Below are positions 22,500 to 29,334 of a stretch of 36,527 nucleotides of DNA, one piece after another (position 1 is the first letter of the stretch; each line of letters opens with the position of its first letter). The DNA comes from CAZKHG01 sp964552655 (lineage in GTDB: Bacteria > Bacteroidota > Bacteroidia > Bacteroidales > Tenuifilaceae), in assembly GCA_964552655.1 (NCBI GenBank), contig CAZKHG010000034.1:1-36527 (forward strand), given 5' to 3'. Position numbers and translations under genes: made by a program. The notes beneath the pieces are model-generated. The model was not told the origin of the DNA and ran no database searches. It saw only the letters and a list, made by a program, of their open reading frames with translations.

Positions 22500-22531
22500 G
22501 TTGTCTTGCTCAAAAATTGTTTGTAATTTTG
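22500..22531 (+). promoter_or_regulatory. Candidate promoter of the HU-like/SPOR gene
   Basis: GTTG (22500-22503) and TAATTTTG (22524-22531) stand 20 bases apart, the same geometry as the promoters before the chemotaxis cluster and cheR. The ATG follows at 22557. Confidence 0.5.
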
Positions 22532-22556
22532 ATTTTGTTTGCTAAACTAATTATCC

Positions 22557-24230
22557 ATGACAACAAAGGATCTCGTTGAATTTATCCGACAGAATACTAG
22601 AGTTATCCTGCCTGAGTTTGGTGCATTCCTGGTAAAAGAAAGCAGTGAAAAGGGATTTAACCCAAGCAACCTCACCTTCAGCCCGTTCCTTCGTTATAAC
22701 GATGGAATGCTTGAAGTATATATCGCCAAGAATAGAGGAATCAGCAAAGAGGAAGCATCAAAATTAATTCATGCTTTTATTGATGAAATTAAGAATGAAC
22801 TTCAGGAGAAAGGTGTTTTCCAAATAGAAACCCTGGGAAGCCTAAAACGGGATTCGAGAGGGAGCATAACTTTTGTACTCAGTGACTTATCTAAAAAAAT
22901 TCCACCGGTTGAAAAACCAATTGTTGTTACACCACCCCAGGAAATAATCCCCAAAAAAACCGAGTCAATAAAAGTCCCCGAGGTAGATGAAAGGAAAGAT
23001 CCCTGGGCAGATGATCCAACCGAGGAGCCCAAAACCGAAGTTCAGAAAAAGTTCAGAAGGATTGAAGGCAAAAGAGCTCAGGTTGAGAAGTTAACCATAT
23101 CGCGTATTCCCATCAATAAAGATCTGATCAGCTCTTCAGATGGCACCGACCCAGATAAAGACACATTTCCTGCAGAGGAGTTAAAAAGTATGTTTGTTCC
23201 GGTAACAAACACTAAGGAACCTCAGAAAGATTTACCCACTGAAGAGGTCAAAAAAGAGATAATTATTCAGGAACCAGTTAAGAAAGAAGATGCCAAGATT
23301 GAACCAGAGGTTGTACCAAAAAAGAGGAAAAGCACCAAAAAGGTTGAGCCCGAAATAATCGAGAAAATTGAGGAATCCCACACCATTGAACCAGTTGTGG
23401 AAAAATCGAATGAAATTGATTCTATCGAAAATCAAACAGCAAAAGAAGTGGAAGTAAAAGGAGAATTGATTGAAATAGAATCAAGTATAAACTCCGAACC
23501 TGTTGAAAAAAAGCAAATTCCTGAACCTGTTTCACCAATTATAATAGAACCTGTAAAAGCTGAGGCTAAATCAAATCAAACTGAAAATAAAAAAGAACTA
23601 AAAACTGGGGTGGATGAGAAAAAGGGAGATACTTCAAGTGTTGGGATGAAAATGGAGCCAACAGAAGAAGGGGTGGATAGGAGCTATAGCAGCCTAATCA
23701 TCACCATTGGGGTTATTGCTGTTGTTCTGGTTCTCTTTTTAGTAGGCAGACATTACTTTTTCTCACCAGAATCGGATTTGACCGTTGACAGTTCAGCAAC
23801 ATCCAGCTTGGAGAACCAGAATGATTCAGATAAGGTAACCAGTAACCAGAATGTATCGGCTGATGAGATTGATCAGACATTTAATGACTTGAATGAGACA
23901 GATGCGGGTAAAATCACCTCTGAAAAAGAAGTTGAGAAGAAGCAAATTGAGAATGAAGAGGCGATTAAAGAAGAACTTATAAAAAACGCTAATGCTCAGG
24001 TAATTTCAGGAGTAAACTACTATGTAGTAGTGGGGAGTTTTAAAAACCCCGATTATGCCAAGAAATACTCCGAAAAAATCAGTAAATCAGGGTACCAAAC
24101 CGAAATAGTGATGCAAAAATCGGGTATGCACGCCGTATCCATTGGAAGATTTAACACGCGTGATCAGGCAGAAAATAAACAGTCATCCGTTGCTGAACAA
24201 TTTCCCGGGGTATGGATTCTTAAACAGTAA
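22557..24230 (+). CDS. HU-like domain, transmembrane, SPOR-domain protein
   Basis: Residues 1-105 resemble the prokaryotic HU-CCDC81-type domain (MTTKDLVEFIRQNTRVILPE start, GVFQIETLGSLKRD). A long Pro/Glu/Lys-rich, probably disordered stretch (~115-370) follows, with repeated EPV/KKE-type segments. A single TM helix is at ~378-400 (LIITIGVIAVVLVLFL). The C-terminal SPOR domain (~485-557, YYVVVGSFKNPDYAKKY) binds denuded glycan strands of septal peptidoglycan. The HU-like end is cytoplasmic and the SPOR end periplasmic, so the protein could tie a DNA- or nucleoid-related activity to the division site. It is a recurring Bacteroidota architecture, but the precise function is not known to me. 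The next gene begins 4 bases after its stop. Confidence 0.85.
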   Translation: MTTKDLVEFIRQNTRVILPEFGAFLVKESSEKGFNPSNLTFSPFLRYNDGMLEVYIAKNRGISKEEASKLIHAFIDEIKNELQEKGVFQIETLGSLKRDSRGSITFVLSDLSKKIPPVEKPIVVTPPQEIIPKKTESIKVPEVDERKDPWADDPTEEPKTEVQKKFRRIEGKRAQVEKLTISRIPINKDLISSSDGTDPDKDTFPAEELKSMFVPVTNTKEPQKDLPTEEVKKEIIIQEPVKKEDAKIEPEVVPKKRKSTKKVEPEIIEKIEESHTIEPVVEKSNEIDSIENQTAKEVEVKGELIEIESSINSEPVEKKQIPEPVSPIIIEPVKAEAKSNQTENKKELKTGVDEKKGDTSSVGMKMEPTEEGVDRSYSSLIITIGVIAVVLVLFLVGRHYFFSPESDLTVDSSATSSLENQNDSDKVTSNQNVSADEIDQTFNDLNETDAGKITSEKEVEKKQIENEEAIKEELIKNANAQVISGVNYYVVVGSFKNPDYAKKYSEKISKSGYQTEIVMQKSGMHAVSIGRFNTRDQAENKQSSVAEQFPGVWILKQ

Positions 24231-24234
24231 TTCT

Positions 24235-24954
24235 TTGAAAAAACTACCTGATCAGATTATACATTACCCGAAAATTGGGGATATTACCTATAAAAGAAAT
24301 CTCAGAGCACGACGGTTAACCATTGCTATCAGGAATACCCGTGGGGTAAGGGTTACCATTCCTGGGGTTTTATCCTTCAAAACCGCTGAATCGTTTGTGC
24401 TCTCAAAATCAGGGTGGATTGTTGAAAAGCTGAACCAGCTAAAAGAAACGCAGCTTAAAACTTTAGGATTTGAGGAATTCAGAACCAGGGATCATATTTT
24501 AAGGTTTTTCCCAACCACTTCCGATAAAATAAGGGTTAGGGTGGTTAAACCTGAAATTATTATTTCTTACCCTGAGCAACTGGGTTTTGAGAATGGCATG
24601 GTTCAGCAGGCTGCCATCAGGGGAATTGAGACTGCTTACCGTAATGAGGCCAACGAATACCTGCCAGAAAGGGTTCACTATCTGGCCGAAAAATTTGGGT
24701 ACAGATTTAACGCAATACGAATAAAAAAAACCTCGAGCCGCTGGGGGAGCTGCTCCGCAATGAATAACATCAACCTAAGCATTTTTCTGATGAAATTGCC
24801 TAATGAACTGATTGATTTTATCATATTACATGAGCTTTGCCATACCAGGCATAAAAATCATGGAAAAAAATTCTGGTCGGAACTAGAAGTAGTAACCAAT
24901 GGCAGGGCAAAGGAGCTATCAAAAATGATAAAAGGTTATACTGCAAGGGTTTAA
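24235..24954 (+). CDS. YgjP-type (DUF45) zinc metallopeptidase-like protein
   Basis: The motif HELCHTRHKNHGKKFW near the C-terminus is the HExxH zinc site with the downstream His of the DUF45/YgjP family, related to SprT and WLM peptidases. The upstream signature SSRWGSCS also fits. The reading frame is open back into the SPOR gene (to an ATG at 24142). The likely start is TTG at 24235, 4 bases after the SPOR stop, giving a 239-aa protein beginning MKKLPDQIIHYP. The substrate is unknown for the family. Its stop codon overlaps the stop codon of the convergent nitroreductase gene. Confidence 0.85.
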   Translation: MKKLPDQIIHYPKIGDITYKRNLRARRLTIAIRNTRGVRVTIPGVLSFKTAESFVLSKSGWIVEKLNQLKETQLKTLGFEEFRTRDHILRFFPTTSDKIRVRVVKPEIIISYPEQLGFENGMVQQAAIRGIETAYRNEANEYLPERVHYLAEKFGYRFNAIRIKKTSSRWGSCSAMNNINLSIFLMKLPNELIDFIILHELCHTRHKNHGKKFWSELEVVTNGRAKELSKMIKGYTARV

Positions 24955-24965
24955 ACCTTAAACCC
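24947..24965. terminator. Hairpin at overlapping convergent stop codons
   Basis: GGGTTTAA (24947-24954) and TTAAACCC (24958-24965) form an 8-bp perfect stem with a 3-base loop. It covers the stop codons of both convergent genes. There is no good T-run on either side, so it could act as a bidirectional terminator or simply stabilise the 3' ends of the two transcripts. Confidence 0.4.
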
Positions 24966-25481
24966 GTTCCACTTCATAATTTCATTCAACTTTTTTCTTT
25001 TGGCATCGTGCCTGGTTGGGTTTGAACTATCGGCCGGGAACCCTATAGGGATCAGAGCAATTGGGGTGATATGGGATGGTAAATCTAGAATTGCAGAACA
25101 GCTCATGGCATTAAACTTGCAAACCCAACAGGTTCCCAGGCCAAGATCTGCTGCGGCAAGGGTGATATGATCTATTGCAATAGCCAGATCAATGTCACAA
25201 TGATCCTTGCCATCTGCCCTCCTCCACGATTGGCTATGATCACCGCAGGCTACAATTATTACGGGAGCGGATTCAATCCATGTTCTTGAATAGCAAGATT
25301 TTATCTCCTTCAACATGATTTCATCAGTGATAACTATAAAAAACCATGGCTGAGAATTGGTGGCTGAAGGTGCAACTCGGGCGGCTTCAATTACCTGTTC
25401 AATTAAGCTATTTGGTATGGGTTCTTTTGTAAACGATCTGCAGCTGTACCTCTTCCTGGCAAGATCAATAAATGTTGACAT
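24951..25481 (-). CDS. Nitroreductase family protein
   Basis: FMN-dependent NAD(P)H oxidoreductase of the nitroreductase superfamily. Near the N-terminus it shows the FMN-phosphate-binding arginines (RKRYSCRSF) and the PSATNSQPWFF segment. Further on there is LGLGTCWVCKFN, typical of short (~175-aa) anaerobe nitroreductases. The frame extends to a TTG at 25493, but the ATG at 25481 (MSTFIDLARKRYS) leaves a 1-base gap after the upstream gene and gives 176 aa. The physiological substrate cannot be read from the sequence. It is probably co-transcribed with the small helical gene before it. Confidence 0.92.
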   Translation of the reverse strand: MSTFIDLARKRYSCRSFTKEPIPNSLIEQVIEAARVAPSATNSQPWFFIVITDEIMLKEIKSCYSRTWIESAPVIIVACGDHSQSWRRADGKDHCDIDLAIAIDHITLAAADLGLGTCWVCKFNAMSCSAILDLPSHITPIALIPIGFPADSSNPTRHDAKRKKLNEIMKWNGFKV

Positions 25482-25482
25482 A

Positions 25483-25767
25483 TCAGTATTCAAGAGAGTT
25501 TAACCGTTCAGTTAATTCGATTACCTGTTTATAAAAATCAGCAATGATGCCGGAATAGTATTTTTTGCTTGAGGTGTTGCTTTGTTCGAACGATTTCTTG
25601 TTAAGCTTGCTAATCATTGTTTCGCGTAGCTGAACAACATCGGAAATAATGTCTATTATATTCTCATGATTTGATATGGGCGAAAATGCCAGCTGGGTGT
25701 AGCATTCATCAATAAAATGATTCACCAGATTATTGATATCCTTTTTTAGATCTCTGATACTAGCCAT
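25483..25767 (-). CDS. Small helical protein of unknown function
   Basis: I do not recognise this 94-aa protein. It is predicted to be all-helical, soluble and mildly charged, without signal peptide, TM helix or metal motif. It has two long amphipathic stretches (about 5-60 and 65-92) joined by a Ser/Thr/Lys-rich turn. Its stop codon is 1 base from the preferred nitroreductase start, so the two genes are probably translated from one mRNA. The 155-base AT-rich gap upstream shows no clear promoter box. Confidence 0.7.
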   Translation of the reverse strand: MASIRDLKKDINNLVNHFIDECYTQLAFSPISNHENIIDIISDVVQLRETMISKLNKKSFEQSNTSSKKYYSGIIADFYKQVIELTERLNSLEY

Positions 25768-25922
25768 TGTATAAATTCACTGAAAAAATGAATATGATAA
25801 ATAAGATAATGATTACTAAAAATTAACTAAATAAAGATAAACTTTTTTGAATATCAAGTCAGCTTTTTGATGTTTTTTTACACGATAATTCTAAAATTTA
25901 ATAGCTAAGTGCCAGTGAGCCA

Positions 25923-26387
25923 TCAGTACCCATAAATTTTACCTTCAATTTTATCAATTAATATTTCAAATACTTTAACATTATTAATAGCAGGACTGTT
26001 GTAGGTGAAATCCTTTCTCCCCGAATACTTCTCCATGAAAATATTCATAACATCAATCTTTTCATTGTAACCTGAGATGGCGATTACTTTTCCATAGATC
26101 AGGACACTTTTATACCTCATAGTATAGGAGCAGGCAACGTTTTCGTTCTGAACCCGCATTTTGTAATCGGTGCTAAAAGCAACGCAAACCCTGGGATTTG
26201 ACTCCCATATCTTTATTTTTTTGCCTTCCGGGGCACAATGTAAATATAACCTATTATCCTTATACCCAAAATTGAAGGGGAGGACGTAAGGTGAGCTATC
26301 CTGATCAACCATTGAAACGTGACAAACTATGGAATCATTTATAATCTGATTTATCTCTTCCTGGGTAAGATTAAACCTGCTGTTCAT
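25923..26387 (-). CDS. FMN-binding split-barrel (pyridoxamine 5'-phosphate oxidase-like) protein
   Basis: A 154-aa protein of the NimA/PNPOx-like flavin-binding group. The N-terminal helix (LTQEEINQIINDSIVCHVS) is followed by the core DSSPYVLPFNFGYKDNRLYLHCAPEGKK, the usual fold signature. Such proteins are often labelled nitroimidazole-resistance or flavin-nucleotide-binding proteins, but the substrate is not evident here. It lies divergent to yebC and upstream, on the same strand, of the small helical protein and nitroreductase; a flavin-related grouping with the latter is plausible but unproven. Confidence 0.88.
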   Translation of the reverse strand: MNSRFNLTQEEINQIINDSIVCHVSMVDQDSSPYVLPFNFGYKDNRLYLHCAPEGKKIKIWESNPRVCVAFSTDYKMRVQNENVACSYTMRYKSVLIYGKVIAISGYNEKIDVMNIFMEKYSGRKDFTYNSPAINNVKVFEILIDKIEGKIYGY

Positions 26388-26508
26388 TGTAATTGCTTAT
26401 TTATAGTTTAATTTTATTCTGATTTTCTTTGTAAAAATCGAACCTAAATGTATCGGTAAAAACCAGATTTCAAAAATTTTTAAAAACTTTTCTTTGCTAA
26501 CTTATAAT

Positions 26509-26537
26509 TAACCATCTGGTTACTTTTTTATATTTGC
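26509..26537 (+). promoter_or_regulatory. Candidate yebC promoter with adjacent inverted repeat
   Basis: TATATTTGC (26529-26537) is an exact match to the TAnnTTTGC -7 consensus, 31 bases before the ATG. Immediately upstream, TAACCA (26509-26514) and TGGTTA (26517-26522) form an inverted repeat with a 2-base centre, followed by a run of T. No TTTG is found at -33, where the repeat lies instead. This suggests, weakly, an operator. Confidence 0.45.
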
Positions 26538-26568
26538 AAATCTTTTTAGAAAAACAAAAACATAAACT

Positions 26569-27285
26569 ATGGGACGCGCATTTGAATACCGAAAAGCCCG
26601 CAAAATGAAACGTTGGGGGAATATGGCCAGGGTTTTTACCCGGATTGGAAGGGAGATAACCATTGCAGTTAAAGCAGGCGGACCGGACCCGGAGAGCAAT
26701 CCCAAGTTAAGGTTGCTGATCCAGACAGCCAAATCGGAGAATATGCCTAAGGATAATGTGGAAAGGGCTATTAAAAAAGCAACGGAAAAGGATCAGAAGG
26801 ATTATAAAGAGGTTGTTTATGAGGGTTATGCTCCCCACGGAATTGCCGTTCTGGTTGAAACTGCCACTGATAACCCAACACGGACCGTTGCAAACATCCG
26901 CAGCTATTTTAACAAGTTTGGAGGTTCCCTTGGCACCACCGGTATGCTCGATTTTTTGTTCGAACGCAAGTGCTCCTTTAAGGTTGAGATGAAGGAAGGC
27001 ATCAATTTAGAGGAGCTGGAGCTGGAGCTGATTGATTTTGGCGTGGAAGAAGTTTTTGCCGAAGAGGATTCTGTTATGATATATGCTGATTTTACACAAT
27101 TTGGCCCCATTCAACGTTTTCTGGAGGAGAAGGAGATGAATATCCTCACTTTTCAGTTCGAAAGAATTCCCAACGATACAAAGAAACTTAACCCGGAACA
27201 ACAGGAAGAAGTTGAAAAATTAATTGAGCGAATAGAGGAAGACGAAGATGTTACCAATGTCTTTCACAATATGATTGCAGAGTAA
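26569..27285 (+). CDS. yebC: YebC/PmpR-family protein
   Basis: A 238-aa protein of the TACO1/YebC family, long annotated as a transcriptional regulator and now also linked to translation of proline-rich or stalling sequences. The N-terminal signature MGRAFEYRKARKMKRWGNMA and the segment GREITIAVKAGGPDPESNPKLR are highly characteristic. SENMPKDNVERAIKKA follows near residue 56. Length is normal. It is the only gene of its transcript visible here, and ends 18 bases from the convergent universal stress gene. Confidence 0.95.
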   Translation: MGRAFEYRKARKMKRWGNMARVFTRIGREITIAVKAGGPDPESNPKLRLLIQTAKSENMPKDNVERAIKKATEKDQKDYKEVVYEGYAPHGIAVLVETATDNPTRTVANIRSYFNKFGGSLGTTGMLDFLFERKCSFKVEMKEGINLEELELELIDFGVEEVFAEEDSVMIYADFTQFGPIQRFLEEKEMNILTFQFERIPNDTKKLNPEQQEEVEKLIERIEEDEDVTNVFHNMIAE

Positions 27286-27303
27286 TTTTTAAAAAGTTTA
27301 TAG

Positions 27304-28407
27304 TTAGCCCGGGAATAGCAGAACAGGCACATCGGAATCATAAAGCATCCTTTTGCAAAGTGAAGGGTTGAATATTTTGTAGATCATACTCCTTTTCAGG
27401 TGCGTGAGCGCAACCAGATTAATCCGTTTCTCATGAATGTACTTAATAAATTCGCTTTCCACATCTTTCCCTTTATTTATAACACATTCCACTTTTACCT
27501 TTGGATTTATACTTTGAAAGTATCCCTTAATGTTGGTCATTTTTGCCTTAACAAGAGCATTTTCAGGGTTGCTGGAGATGTGCAAACAATGTATGTTAAC
27601 GTTATCAAACGGTGAAATTATACTTATCAGCTTCCGAATAGCTAAAAGGTCGGTTTCATCGAATGTTGTGGCATAAAGAATGTTTTTGGCTTCGTCAACA
27701 CCTTTCAGAACAGCCGCTTCGGGAATTACCAGTAAAGGAAGGTGTGTTTCGGCTGAAACCTCGGTGGCTACACTCCCAACCAGCTCAGTACTCCTGAAAC
27801 CTTGTCCCTTTGTTCCCATAATGATGATCCCGGGATTATACCTTTTACTCATCTCGATAATCCCATAAGCAGCATATCCCTCGGCTAAAGAGTAACCAAT
27901 TTTGATATTCCCTAAGCCGGTTTGTTCGGCAAATTCTTTGAGCTCATTGTAAAACTTGATAAGATTCTCCTTTGCCGCTTTATAGATGATGTTGTAGTTG
28001 AGATCAATATCAATCTGAACACTTGCTGCATCGGTAAATGGAATCATATCCACCATTGGCGAGTTGAAAATATGCAGTAGCTTAATTTCAGATCCATATT
28101 TTGATGCAAGCAACAGGGCATACCTGGCAGCATTTTGTGAAGGCAAGGAGAAATCAATGGGAACAAGTATTTTACGGGGTGTGGTTAATTTTTTCTGTTC
28201 CTCTTTGGTATTCTTTTGAGCCAGTAGTTTAATGGCTTTTTCGGCATCCGATCCCCTGATCTGAACCTTCACACCTTCAGATATATTAGGCTGTACCATG
28301 TTTACATTACTGAGAAAACACTCTATACCATTCGATTCAAGGTAAGTTTGAAGAATCTGAGCGCTGGCAAAATTCTCAGTTGCTATTGTTACAAGGTTTT
28401 CGTCCAT
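27304..28407 (-). CDS. Tandem universal stress protein with N-terminal DUF2007-like domain
   Basis: Residues 1-65 (TENFASAQILQTYLESNGIECFLSN) resemble the DUF2007 'putative signal transducing protein' domain. Two USP units follow, ~77-218 and ~222-367. The first has a good ATP-binding pattern (GTKGQGFRSTELVGSVAT: G-x2-G-x9-G-S). The second is degenerate and lacks it (THLKRSMIYKIFNPSLCKR), suggesting one nucleotide-binding half and one structural half. No TM segment. The role in stress tolerance is only known at family level. It is a single-gene unit between yebC and the transglycosylase gene. Confidence 0.88.
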   Translation of the reverse strand: MDENLVTIATENFASAQILQTYLESNGIECFLSNVNMVQPNISEGVKVQIRGSDAEKAIKLLAQKNTKEEQKKLTTPRKILVPIDFSLPSQNAARYALLLASKYGSEIKLLHIFNSPMVDMIPFTDAASVQIDIDLNYNIIYKAAKENLIKFYNELKEFAEQTGLGNIKIGYSLAEGYAAYGIIEMSKRYNPGIIIMGTKGQGFRSTELVGSVATEVSAETHLPLLVIPEAAVLKGVDEAKNILYATTFDETDLLAIRKLISIISPFDNVNIHCLHISSNPENALVKAKMTNIKGYFQSINPKVKVECVINKGKDVESEFIKYIHEKRINLVALTHLKRSMIYKIFNPSLCKRMLYDSDVPVLLFPG

Positions 28408-28552
28408 GGCTGGTTTGATTTTGTTCGATGTATAAGTTAAGGAATTGGTTTGGCAATGTCAAGTTAAATTTAGCTGAAAAAAACTTCTGTATCGCGCTCT
28501 GGCTGATTTATTATCCAAAAATTTATATCTTGCCCTGATTATTTATTACCCA

Positions 28553-29332
28553 ATGTACCTCTTTAAAAAGAGCCCAACAAAGATTTCTGATAATACACCA
28601 AAAACATGGTTTCTGGGGGGGATTATCTTATTCATTGCTGCGGCTTTCATTACAAGTGTTCTAACAATTTTCATCTATCGTTTTGTGAACCCCAACATCA
28701 CAATGCTCATGTTAAACAAACATTATAAAGCTTTGAGGGATGGGAAAAAATCAGCGATTAATAAGGATTGGGTTAACCTGGAATCTGTTTCCCCTAATAT
28801 GGTTCTGGCTGCTGTTGCCGCTGAGGATAACCGTTTTATAGAGCACTGGGGCTTTGATTTTGAATCAATCCAGAAAGCAATGGAATCAAATAAAAAAGGG
28901 CGTAGGCTAAAGGGGGCCAGTACAATATCACAGCAAACTGCCAAGAACCTTTTTTTATGGCCGCGGCGATCGTGGCTGAGAAAAGGGTTGGAAGCTTACT
29001 TTACAATAGGAATGGAGGCTTTGTGGAGTAAGAAGAGGATTATGGAGGTTTACCTCAACATTGCTGAGTTTGGCATTGGGGTTTATGGCGTTGAGGCAGC
29101 TGCTAAGATGTATTTTAACAAACCCTCATCATTACTTAATAAATATCAGGCAGCAATTTTAACCACTGTTCTACCAAATCCCACTAAAAGAAACCCATCT
29201 CATCCAAGTGCATATATGTTACGTTACCAGCAAAGGGTTTTATGGAACATGGCCAATATCAGAACGGTTGATTTTGATAAATCAGAAACAGAGGTAGCAA
29301 AAAAGAAAAGTAATACTCAACGTAAAAAATAG
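28553..29332 (+). CDS. mtgA: Monofunctional peptidoglycan glycosyltransferase
   Basis: GT51 enzyme that polymerises lipid II into glycan strands on the outer face of the inner membrane. It has one N-terminal TM helix (~18-43), then motif I AAEDNRFIEHWGFD with catalytic E91, the motif KGASTISQQTAKNLFLW (~120-136), and KKRIMEVYLNIAEFG with the second conserved Glu at 165. No transpeptidase domain is present, which fits MtgA rather than class A PBPs. The C-terminal ~25 residues are basic. The next gene starts 2 bases after its stop codon. Confidence 0.95.
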   Translation: MYLFKKSPTKISDNTPKTWFLGGIILFIAAAFITSVLTIFIYRFVNPNITMLMLNKHYKALRDGKKSAINKDWVNLESVSPNMVLAAVAAEDNRFIEHWGFDFESIQKAMESNKKGRRLKGASTISQQTAKNLFLWPRRSWLRKGLEAYFTIGMEALWSKKRIMEVYLNIAEFGIGVYGVEAAAKMYFNKPSSLLNKYQAAILTTVLPNPTKRNPSHPSAYMLRYQQRVLWNMANIRTVDFDKSETEVAKKKSNTQRKK

Positions 29333-29334
29333 TT

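Noticed and set aside
22557..24230. Horizontal transfer of the Lys/Glu-rich SPOR gene
   Set aside because: The biased composition reflects the disordered linker. Flanking domains and promoter match the surrounding genome.
24142..24234. Upstream ATG for the metallopeptidase, overlapping the SPOR gene by 89 bases
   Set aside because: The overlap encodes part of the conserved SPOR domain, and the extra 31 residues have no family counterpart. The TTG just after the SPOR stop fits better.
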